Source: Candidatus Gastranaerophilales bacterium (GTDB lineage Bacteria; Cyanobacteriota; Vampirovibrionia; Gastranaerophilales; Gastranaerophilaceae). From it: DNA of 14,438 nucleotides. The notes under the pieces were generated by a model. That model saw only the letters and a list, made by a program, of their open reading frames with translations. It searched no databases and was not told where the DNA came from. Location: assembly GCA_944326495.1 (NCBI GenBank), contig CALVEE010000011.1, forward strand, positions 1-14,438. Reading direction: 5' to 3'. Shown here piece after piece: positions 6,501 through 14,438 of the stretch. A program made the translations under genes and the position numbers. The stretch's first letter is position 1. Every line of letters starts with the position of its first letter.

Positions 6501-7322
6501 TTCTGCAAGGCGGCCAAATTCTTCTATTGATAGTTTTTCACCGCGGATATTTTCATCAAGATTAAGTTCTGAAAGAGCATTTGTAACTTTTGTTTTATCA
6601 AATCCTGAATTTACGAGACAGTTTTTTAAGGTTTTGCGCCTCTGGGAAAACGCGGCTTTTATTACGTGCCTGAAAAACTTGTAATCATTTAGTTTTAACA
6701 AAGGCTCTTTTCTGATTTTCATAGAAACAAGCGCTGAATTAACTTTTGGCGCCGGATAAAACGATTTTCGGCCGACTAGTCTTAGAATTTCACAATCCGC
6801 CCAGAATTGGGACAGAATTGTTAAAAGCCCGTACTGTTTTGAAGGGCTGTCCGGTGCTGCAGCAATCCTTCGGGCAACTTCTTCCTGCACCATTAATATA
6901 ATATCCGTAATACTGTTTCGGTTTTTATTGTCTAAATCATCTATTTCGCCGAGAAGATGGACAATTATAGGAGAAGTTATATAGTAAGGAATGTTTGCAA
7001 CTATTTTAACTTTTTCACCCGCAAGAGAAGAAATATCAGTTTTCAGAATATCGTTATGTATAATCTCTAAATTATCACATTCAAGCTTTTGAAGCTCTTT
7101 AACCGCCTCTTCATCAAGTTCAACCGCAATAACTTTTTTTGCATATTTAACAAGCTCTTCTGTTACAAACCCGGCTCCTGCGCCGATTTCCAGGATAACA
7201 TCATCTTTAGTAACCCCGGAAAACTTAATAATATCCGAGATTACATCAGGGTTAATAAGAAAATTCTGCCCTAATCTTTTTTTTGTTCTAAAAAACTTTG
7301 CGCGTTGTAAATAATCCACCAT
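6486..7322 (-). CDS. rsmA: 16S rRNA (adenine1518/1519-N6,N6)-dimethyltransferase
   Basis: RsmA (KsgA) dimethylates two adjacent adenines in the helix 45 loop of 16S rRNA during small-subunit assembly, using SAM. The 278 residues match the family. KKRLGQNFLIN (14-24) is the family entry motif, EIGAGAG (45-51) binds SAM, VIAVELD (64-70) binds the ribose, NIPYYI (110-115) is the catalytic NxPY motif, and a C-terminal helical domain carries FSQRRKTLKN. No Shine-Dalgarno precedes the ATG. TATTAT lies about 11 nt upstream of it, so the mRNA may be leaderless or nearly so. It diverges from the glutamate-cysteine ligase gene, and its 3' end overlaps the 63-aa gene tail to tail. Confidence 0.95.
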   Translation of the reverse strand: MVDYLQRAKFFRTKKRLGQNFLINPDVISDIIKFSGVTKDDVILEIGAGAGFVTEELVKYAKKVIAVELDEEAVKELQKLECDNLEIIHNDILKTDISSLAGEKVKIVANIPYYITSPIIVHLLGEIDDLDNKNRNSITDIILMVQEEVARRIAAAPDSPSKQYGLLTILSQFWADCEILRLVGRKSFYPAPKVNSALVSMKIRKEPLLKLNDYKFFRHVIKAAFSQRRKTLKNCLVNSGFDKTKVTNALSELNLDENIRGEKLSIEEFGRLAELLLV

Positions 7323-7377
7323 GGTATTTATAATAATACAAATAGGGAAATGTTAAAACTTTCATTCTCATTTATAT

Positions 7378-7407
7378 TTGTAGTGTAAAACATGTTTAAG
7401 ATATAAT
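7378..7407 (+). promoter_or_regulatory. Promoter of the glutamate-cysteine ligase gene
   Basis: A perfect -10 TATAAT (7402-7407) has a weak -35 TTGTAG (7378-7383) at 18 bp. The predicted start near 7414 falls at the Shine-Dalgarno AAGGAG (7413-7418), giving a leader of only about 11 nt before the GTG start. Confidence 0.45.
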
Positions 7408-7424
7408 TGGGAAAGGAGAGTATC

Positions 7425-8687
7425 GTGAACTATTGCAAAACAAAACCTGAAGAACACTTAGAATACAGCCAGCTTCTTGATGAATTTATACTCGGGTGTA
7501 AAACTTCAAGGAAAATCGGCATGGAATATGAGCGAATTCCGCTTATTAGGGTTACAAACGAAGTTGCGCCATATAGCGGAGAATACGGGGTTTGCGAGCT
7601 ATTAAGAGAGACGGCCAAGGCTGATAACTGGGATTATATCTTAGACGATATTAATATTATAGGATTAAAAAAACTTCACGATACAATAACGCTTGAGCCG
7701 GGATGCCAGATTGAGCTAAGCATTGAGCCGCAGGAATTTATCAGAGATTTAAAAAAACGGGTTGAAGAAATTGATGCAGCATTAGCACCTGTTTTGGATA
7801 AATTCGGAATAAAACTTATTAATAAAGGAGTTTCCCCGACGACAACTTATAAAAACATAAAGCTCCTTCCCAAGCGCAGATATGCTCTTATGGCAAATTA
7901 CCTCTGGGGAATTTTATCCGATGTAATGATGAGGGAGACCGCGGGTATTCAAGTCGGGATTGATTTTTCTTCCGAAGAAGATGCTATGAGAAAATTCCGC
8001 GCGGCTAATCTTATCATGCCTTTTGCTACTGCAATGTACGCGAATTCAAAATACAGAGGAGGAGTTGATACCGGATACAAATCATTTAGAGCTCTTGCCT
8101 GGCTTAATACTGATAACGAAAGATGCGGTTTTGCGACGAAGTTTCAGGATGGCATGTGTTTCAAGGATTATGTTAACAGGCTGCTTGAAACCCCTATGAT
8201 TTTTATAAACAGGGAAGGGCATACTGTTAACCTGAACGGCAGGCTGACATTTAAACAGTTTATGGAAAAAGGTCATGAAGGATTTTTTGCAACAATAGAA
8301 GATTGGAAACTGCATTCAAACCTGTATTTTCCAGAAGTCCGGCTAAGGAATTTTATTGAAATCAGAAACCACGACTGCGTAGGCGGCGGTTTAGAATATT
8401 CTATTCCTGCTTTATATAAGGGGATTATGTACTCTCCTGCCGCATTAGAAGAAGTAGAAAATATGCTCTGCAAATATTCTTATAACGAAATCAACGAGCT
8501 CCGGTTTAATGTTGCGCGCTATGCTCTTTCAGCTAAAATAAGAAAAACCCCAGTCCTTAGTATCTGCAAGGAGCTTGCTGAAATAGCTTATTACTCATTA
8601 AAAACAGGATGCGAGGACGAAGAAGAATTTCTTATTCCTCTTATTGATATGCTTAAAAAAGGCAAATGTCCGGCTGATATGTTTTAG
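7425..8687 (+). CDS. gshA: Glutamate-cysteine ligase, GCS2 (plant/proteobacterial) type
   Basis: It joins L-glutamate and L-cysteine to gamma-glutamylcysteine with ATP, the first step of glutathione synthesis; a gamma-glutamyl-phosphate intermediate forms. With a GTG start at 7425 (AAGGAG 6 nt upstream) it is 420 aa. A TTG further up at 7407 overlaps the -10 box and is rejected. Family features are GMEYE (32-36), EPGCQIELSIEP (91-102), GIQVGIDFSSEEDA (174-187) and PEVRLRNFIEIRNHDC (303-318), the C-terminal active-site block of this class. It is not the E. coli GshA class. Related ligases include EgtA, which makes the same product for ergothioneine. gshB is not in the window, so the final thiol is unproven. 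Confidence 0.88.
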   Translation: MNYCKTKPEEHLEYSQLLDEFILGCKTSRKIGMEYERIPLIRVTNEVAPYSGEYGVCELLRETAKADNWDYILDDINIIGLKKLHDTITLEPGCQIELSIEPQEFIRDLKKRVEEIDAALAPVLDKFGIKLINKGVSPTTTYKNIKLLPKRRYALMANYLWGILSDVMMRETAGIQVGIDFSSEEDAMRKFRAANLIMPFATAMYANSKYRGGVDTGYKSFRALAWLNTDNERCGFATKFQDGMCFKDYVNRLLETPMIFINREGHTVNLNGRLTFKQFMEKGHEGFFATIEDWKLHSNLYFPEVRLRNFIEIRNHDCVGGGLEYSIPALYKGIMYSPAALEEVENMLCKYSYNEINELRFNVARYALSAKIRKTPVLSICKELAEIAYYSLKTGCEDEEEFLIPLIDMLKKGKCPADMF

Positions 8688-8811
8688 ACTGAAAAGCAGC
8701 AAGCGGTTTTTTAAAAGTGTTTTCATAAAAAAATTACAATTCCAAAATAAAAAATGTACTTTTAAGGATTTAATAAGTCCAAATTTCGCATTTTTATGAT
8801 ACCATTTTTTT

Positions 8812-9810
8812 ATGCTAAAACTTTCTGTAATAATGCCGGTTTATAATGTCGAAAAATATTTACCAAAATGTTTAGACAGTCTTACCGGACAAACACTAAA
8901 AGAAATTGAAATTATATGTATAAACGATGGGTCAAGCGATTCTTCATCTGAGATATTAAACCGCTATGCTGCAAGAGACAATCGAATTACAGTTATTAAT
9001 CAAGAAAACCAAGGTCAGGGAAATGCACGGAATTGCGGTATAAATTTGGCAAAAGGAGAATATATCGCTTTTGTAGATTCTGATGATTGGCTGGAAAATA
9101 ATGCGTTTGAAATTCTTTATGAAAAAGCAAAAAAATTTGACGCTGATATTGTTGAATTTAACTATAATGAAATTTTTGAATGCAGCGGTCAAATTAAAAA
9201 ACACAACTACAGTATTAAGCTCCCTGAAAACAAAGTTTATAATTATAAAATTACTAAAAAATATTTATTTGGAACAATATCGGTTAGCTGGAATAAAATC
9301 TATAAAAGAGATTTTATAAATGAATACAATATCCGTTTCGGCTCCGGCAGACGGGCTCAAGACGGTGTTTTTGCCATAAAAGCTAAAGTTTATGCACAGA
9401 AAATTATTTTCGAAAACAAACCCTTGTATAATTATAATATAAGGCAAGGTTCAAGCGTTAATTCAAGCAGTTCTAAACAGTTAGAACTCTTTCAGAGTTT
9501 GGCAGATATAAAAAAATTTCTTATAGAAGAAAATTTATATAAAACTTACAAGTCAGACGCATTAAAAGATTTTATAAAAACAATATCTTCAACATACAAC
9601 TCATTACCGGAAAGTATTAGGCCTGAATATTTGAATTTAAGCGCAGAATTTTTAGGCAGCGATTATCCTAAACTTATAAAATCAATAAATAATGGGAATA
9701 ATAGCTTTTGGGAGAATCTTTTTTCAGTTAAAAATGATTACTATCTGGGTTGTAAAAGACAAAAAATTATAACAATATTAGGCTGGAAAATCAGGCTTGT
9801 AAAAAAATAA
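8812..9810 (+). CDS. Family 2 glycosyltransferase
   Basis: The N-terminal half is a GT-A domain: LSVIMPVYNVEKYLPKCLDSL (4-24), INDGSSD (37-43), NQGQGNARNCGI (67-78) and the metal/nucleotide-sugar site FVDSDDW (87-93). This is the pattern of inverting GT2 enzymes that add sugars to surface polysaccharide or LPS. The C-terminal third has no membrane helix and ends in the basic tail ILGWKIRLVKK, seen in several cell-surface glycosyltransferases. Donor and acceptor cannot be told. No Shine-Dalgarno precedes the ATG, only a T-run, with TATGAT at 8795-8800, so initiation may be leaderless. It stands alone, without other polysaccharide genes, and looks more AT-rich and Lys/Asn/Ile-rich than its neighbours. 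Confidence 0.9.
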   Translation: MLKLSVIMPVYNVEKYLPKCLDSLTGQTLKEIEIICINDGSSDSSSEILNRYAARDNRITVINQENQGQGNARNCGINLAKGEYIAFVDSDDWLENNAFEILYEKAKKFDADIVEFNYNEIFECSGQIKKHNYSIKLPENKVYNYKITKKYLFGTISVSWNKIYKRDFINEYNIRFGSGRRAQDGVFAIKAKVYAQKIIFENKPLYNYNIRQGSSVNSSSSKQLELFQSLADIKKFLIEENLYKTYKSDALKDFIKTISSTYNSLPESIRPEYLNLSAEFLGSDYPKLIKSINNGNNSFWENLFSVKNDYYLGCKRQKIITILGWKIRLVKK

Positions 9811-10037
9811 TTGGAATGTGAAGCTTGCTCCGCGCTATTGCTGCGAGGGTTTTAGAATAGATACTTTAAAGCTATAAAAATAGTAAGAAATCTCTTCTGA
9901 TAAAATGACAGGCTTGATTTAAACACAAATTTAATTAAATCATATGCAAAATATATAAAACAGTTCTAAAAACTCAGTAAATTAATAGCAAAATTTATTT
10001 TTACAGGGTTTTATAAAAGAAAAAGGAGTTTATACAT

Positions 10038-11777
<1,740 letters not shown>

Positions 11778-11779
11778 TT

Positions 11780-11898
11780 ATTGGTTTAGGAGTTGAGAAG
11801 TTTAGTAGTTTAGAAGAAGTTAAAAATTATATATATTCATGAGCGTTAGCGAATTTAAATTCTTCTAAACCTCTAAACTCCTAAACTTCTCAACCAAT
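11780..11898. repeat. Long inverted repeat built of GTTTAGNA-type octamers
   Basis: Arms of 39 nt (11780-11818 and 11860-11898) are complementary at 33 of 39 positions, around a 41-nt AT-rich centre. Each arm is itself four tandem octamers flanked by ATTG and GAA. Arm 1 reads GTTTAGGA, GTTGAGAA, GTTTAGTA, GTTTAGAA. Arm 2, read on the - strand, is GTTGAGAA, GTTTAGGA, GTTTAGAG, GTTTAGAA, so the first two units are swapped. It fills the ndk-tgt gap, 5 bp from each coding region. It may form an RNA hairpin between the two genes, or be a small mobile or slippage-derived element. Confidence 0.75.
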
Positions 11899-11903
11899 TA
11901 CCT

Positions 11904-12383
11904 CTACCCCTGAAACCTTTCTTCATTATACGTAATTAACTCAAGCATAGACTGCCAGTTATCATAGAGTTCTTCGGGCTTAAAATAGAGATTAATTTCT
12001 CTTTGCGCGCTATTCGGCGAATCAGAAGCGTGGATTACATTATATTCCATCACCTGCGCAAAATCAGCTCTTATTGTACCGACATCTGCATTCATAGGAT
12101 TTGTAGCACCTACAATATGACGGACGCTTTCAATTGCTTCATATCCTTCAATAACCATGGCTACAACCGGCCCGCTTGTTATATAGTGTACAAGTCTGTT
12201 ATAAAAAGGTTTTCCCTGATGTTCTTCATAATGCTTTGCAGCTAATTCGGGCGTTACCTGCAATAATTTCATTGCAACAATCTTGAACCCCTTGTTTTCA
12301 AATCTTTCAATAATTTTCCCGATAATACCTCTTTTTACTCCATCGGGCTTAATCGCTACAAATGTTCTTTCTTCTGTTTTCAT
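11904..12383 (-). CDS. ndk: Nucleoside diphosphate kinase
   Basis: It moves the gamma-phosphate between NTPs and NDPs through a phosphohistidine, balancing nucleotide pools. The 159 residues show [12 protein letters not shown] (8-19, with K12), [15 protein letters not shown] (95-109) and the active histidine H118 in [16 protein letters not shown]. Most bacterial enzymes read HGSDS where this has HASDS. It is about 10-15 residues longer than the common 140-150, with an extra C-terminal helix after [15 protein letters not shown] lies about 8 nt upstream of the ATG, and a good promoter precedes it. It diverges from the triplicated membrane-protein gene. Confidence 0.95.
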   Translation of the reverse strand: MKTEERTFVAIKPDGVKRGIIGKIIERFENKGFKIVAMKLLQVTPELAAKHYEEHQGKPFYNRLVHYITSGPVVAMVIEGYEAIESVRHIVGATNPMNADVGTIRADFAQVMEYNVIHASDSPNSAQREINLYFKPEELYDNWQSMLELITYNEERFQG

Positions 12384-12405
12384 AACCTCTCCTAAAATGT
12401 CTGAT

Positions 12406-12424
12406 ACAGGCGGAAAACACCTGT
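12406..12424 (-). promoter_or_regulatory. Hairpin in the ndk leader
   Basis: On the - strand ACAGGTG, loop TTTTC, CGCCTGT forms a 7-bp stem with one G-T pair. It begins about 3 nt after the predicted ndk transcription start and ends before the Shine-Dalgarno. It could protect the 5' end of the mRNA; no U-run follows, so it is not a terminator. Confidence 0.4.
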
Positions 12425-12433
12425 TTACTTTAA

Positions 12434-12462
12434 ATTAGAGCATAAAAATTACGAAATGTAAA
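12434..12462 (-). promoter_or_regulatory. ndk promoter
   Basis: On the - strand the -35 box TTTACA (12462-12457), a 17-bp spacer and the -10 box TCTAAT (12439-12434), preceded by TGC, make a near-consensus housekeeping promoter. The predicted start near 12427 gives a leader of about 44 nt. Confidence 0.6.
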
Positions 12463-12530
12463 GATTTTTAGAATTTGTAGCAAAAAATACTATCAGCGTG
12501 TTTAATATAATCAAAGAAGGTCTAAATTTT

Positions 12531-14144
12531 ATGTCAATGTTTGGAGATTATAAAGCATATAAACATTACGAGCCTGCCTATGCGAGCTGGAAACAGAGCC
12601 GCGACATAATGGAGGCAAAGCGTTTAGAGTATTTAAAACAGCATCCGGAAGAATTTAATCCCGAAGATGTTCAGCGGGGCAAAACCCTTCTACGAGCCAT
12701 TGACATAATGGATGAATATTCGCAAAAACGGGCGCAGGATATGGAAATCGCAGCCGGTACCGGTGCCGAAACGGCAATTGCACTTACCGAGGTAGCAGGG
12801 ATTGCGCTTGGAGCTGCATCATCTAAATTAAAGACCGTACAAAATCTTATGGATAAAATCGCCAAAAAGTTTAAATTTAATAAGGGAATTGCAGAAACAA
12901 TTATTCCTATGCTTGCCGGTATGGCAGCCGGTATTATTGCATCTTTCCCCGTTCAGGCCTGGGTTGCAAAAGCACAGGTTTCAGCCTCGCGTAAAGGACG
13001 TTTTGAGGCTATGCGCAAGGATTTGAATAATCCGAACGGTTTTGCGATTTTAACTCCGGAACAAATTCAAATTGCTGAAAAACGTATGCAGTCTATGCCG
13101 CAGGAAAAAACAAGCCGTGCTAAAAAACTCAAGTCACAGTTAACGGGCGGGCTTAATTCCTGGAAAGACATGACAATCGACAGTAAGGAATATAAGGAGC
13201 AGAGGAAACAATTTGAAGCACAACTTATTGATATTCAGGCTCATTTAAATGATAAAATGACGCCGGAAGAAATTGAAAATGCTAAAAAAGACCAGCAATT
13301 ATTAACTAAACTTGTTGAAAAAATTGATATCGCATCCCAGGATTATGCCGAAAATGCAGAATTGGCAGTCGGAATTTTAACAAATGGCCTGCTTGCCGGA
13401 GGATTTTTAACGGGATACATATCTAAAAAAATTCTTGCTGCTTTTAAAGTAAAATCTGCTAAAAAAGTAGAAACAATCACGCAGATTGTTTCGCTTGCTG
13501 CTACTGTAATAGCAGCTGCACTTGGTTCATATGTTGCAAAAGATGCATCAAGAGTCGGAAGATTTAAAATAAAACAAGAGCTCGCTAAAAATCCGGAAAC
13601 TCTTGTATATATTGATGATAACAAGCTAAAAAATATCGACAATATAAAAATAGAACAGCCTAAAAAAGGTATGTTTGCTTTCTTAAAAGAAGCATGGAAA
13701 AATCAAAAAGAATACAAAAAATATAAAGAAATTACAGCGCCTATAGAAAAAAGATTTTATCAGGCGGTAGAGAGTCTGAAATTGACTCCCAAACAGTTAA
13801 AAGACGCTAAAAGACTTCAAAAAAATACATTCATGACATTTAACAAAGTAGATGAAAAATCTCAAAAGTATTCTGAAAATATAGAAGCTCTTGGGCAATC
13901 CGTAGGTTATATGCTGGCATCAATATGTTCACTGGCATCTTTGGGCTTAATGTTATTACTGAGCAAGAAAAGTAAAGATAACAGCCCCGTAACAAGTATG
14001 CTGAATGGTGCTGGTGCTGCTATTATCTCATTTCTCCCGGCTTCCATATTTAATATCTATTTAACTAAAGAGCAGAAAAAAGCTTCACGCGTTGCCGATA
14101 TGCTTGCGATTAATGAACTCGCTGATTACAGACAGTTTAAATAA
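12531..14144 (+). CDS. Membrane protein with three internal repeats (six predicted TM helices), unknown function
   Basis: I do not recognise a family. The 537-aa protein looks like one unit repeated three times: a charged helical arm, an SQK-type box, a hydrophobic pair of helices, then an ASR box. SQ boxes: EYSQKRAQDME, IASQDYAENAE, EKSQKYSENIE (S at about 64, 269, 444). ASR boxes: ASRKGRF, ASRVGRF, ASRVADM (152, 339, 518), each with an acidic/Leu end. Likely TM segments: 74-97, 122-146, 278-302, 316-336, 453-477, 490-511. The arms carry a (L/M)TPE(Q/E)-like turn before the SQ box. There is no signal peptide. The ATG at 12531 has GAAGG 10 nt upstream; a GTG at 12498 (548 aa) lacks a Shine-Dalgarno. 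A possible -10 TACTAT is at 12488-12493. It diverges from ndk. Confidence 0.8.
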   Translation: MSMFGDYKAYKHYEPAYASWKQSRDIMEAKRLEYLKQHPEEFNPEDVQRGKTLLRAIDIMDEYSQKRAQDMEIAAGTGAETAIALTEVAGIALGAASSKLKTVQNLMDKIAKKFKFNKGIAETIIPMLAGMAAGIIASFPVQAWVAKAQVSASRKGRFEAMRKDLNNPNGFAILTPEQIQIAEKRMQSMPQEKTSRAKKLKSQLTGGLNSWKDMTIDSKEYKEQRKQFEAQLIDIQAHLNDKMTPEEIENAKKDQQLLTKLVEKIDIASQDYAENAELAVGILTNGLLAGGFLTGYISKKILAAFKVKSAKKVETITQIVSLAATVIAAALGSYVAKDASRVGRFKIKQELAKNPETLVYIDDNKLKNIDNIKIEQPKKGMFAFLKEAWKNQKEYKKYKEITAPIEKRFYQAVESLKLTPKQLKDAKRLQKNTFMTFNKVDEKSQKYSENIEALGQSVGYMLASICSLASLGLMLLLSKKSKDNSPVTSMLNGAGAAIISFLPASIFNIYLTKEQKKASRVADMLAINELADYRQFK

Positions 14145-14263
14145 TAATAATTTTGTCTCCTTTATTACATTTCCCTGCCATCACCTGGATATAAAGTTAA
14201 AAAAATTGTATGCTTAAATTCGGTTTCCTATTTGTGCTAATTTCTCCCTTACAAGAAAGAATA

Positions 14264-14284
14264 GTAGGTCAGCCATTGCCTGAC
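14264..14284 (+). repeat. REP-like palindrome, variant of the 5984-6004 copy
   Basis: GTAG is followed by GTCAGCC, loop ATT, GCCTGAC; one stem position is mismatched relative to the copy at 5984. The bases just before it (AATAGTAGG) also match. It lies between the membrane-protein gene and repeat copy 3, as the other copy lies beside repeat copy 2. The rest of 14145-14263 is AT-rich with no gene seen. Confidence 0.5.
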
Positions 14285-14300
14285 ATTAACTCTTGCCCAG

Positions 14301-14438
14301 CAATAACTTCTAATTATATTATTTAAACAAACTGTTCTTTAAAGATTCATTTTATAATTTTTTATTTGCCCCTACGGTTTGCCCCCTCACCGCATCCGTA
14401 GTTTTCGGCTCCCGCCTCAAACACGGCTGCTCCTCTCC
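14301..14438 (-). repeat. GC-rich hairpin repeat, copy 3 (inverted, cut by window end)
   Basis: On the - strand this reads GGAGAGGAGCAGCCGTGTTTG, then CCGAAAACTACGGATGCGG, TGAGGGGGC, TAGGGGCAAATAAAAAATT and the AT-rich tail shared with copy 1 (TTTGTTTAAATAATATAA, AGTTATTG). Only part of the opening hairpin lies inside the window. It differs from copy 1 at GGCGGGAGCCG versus GGCTGTGCCG. Confidence 0.85.

Noticed and set aside
9811..10037. Terminator or small gene between the glycosyltransferase and the 209-aa gene
   Set aside because: CTCCGC...GCGAG near 9830-9845 forms only a 5-bp bulged stem without a clear U-tract, and no frame with a ribosome site was found.
11780..11898. CRISPR array or rho-independent terminator
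   Set aside because: Octamers have no spacers, so it is not CRISPR. The stem is AT-rich with mismatches and no U-tract directly after either arm, so a classical terminator is not supported.

Overview
The window is AT-rich bacterial DNA with short intergenic gaps, housekeeping genes on both strands and GC-rich palindromic repeats between them. The best guess for the source is a non-photosynthetic relative of cyanobacteria, a Gastranaerophilales/Vampirovibrionia-type gut bacterium. This rests on a YvcK-type protein with an N-terminal two-helix membrane anchor (a cyanobacterial style), the AT bias, and unrecognised lineage-type proteins. It is inference from gene style, since no rRNA or other marker is present.

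Layout. Positions 1-570 have no gene: they hold a 96-nt folded element, a GC-rich hairpin repeat (copy 1) and a promoter with an overlapping dyad. A tight five-gene + strand operon follows (571-5772): thrC, proB, pxpA, yvcK, panB, with gaps of about 4 bp except 51 bp before pxpA. Positions 5773-6055 carry repeat copy 2, a degenerate heptamer tandem array and two REP-like GTAG palindromes. Next is a divergent mini-locus: a 53-aa AbrB/MazE-like protein on the - strand (6056-6217) and a 63-aa unknown protein on the + strand (6309-6500), sharing a control region with a 9-bp inverted repeat. rsmA (-) and a glutamate-cysteine ligase gene (+) diverge from about 7320-7425. A family 2 glycosyltransferase, a 209-aa protein with a CheD/CNF1-like Thr-Cys-His signature, tgt (-), ndk (-) and a long membrane protein with three internal repeats (+) follow. 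The window closes with a third REP-like palindrome and an inverted third copy of the GC-rich repeat.

How the genes fit together. The operon mixes amino-acid synthesis (threonine; first step of proline), pantothenate synthesis, 5-oxoproline recycling and a cell-wall/carbon-flux regulator. ProB and the ligase both make gamma-glutamyl-phosphate, which can cyclise to 5-oxoproline, the PxpA substrate, so these three may be linked by metabolite repair. RsmA and Tgt modify rRNA and tRNA; Ndk balances NTP pools. Partner genes proA, gshB, pxpB/pxpC, panC and glmS are not in the window.

The least ordinary items are the CheD/CNF1-like protein, the triplicated membrane protein, the divergent AbrB mini-locus, the octamer-built inverted repeat between ndk and tgt, and the repeat families. 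No tRNA, rRNA, CRISPR array or transposase gene was seen.
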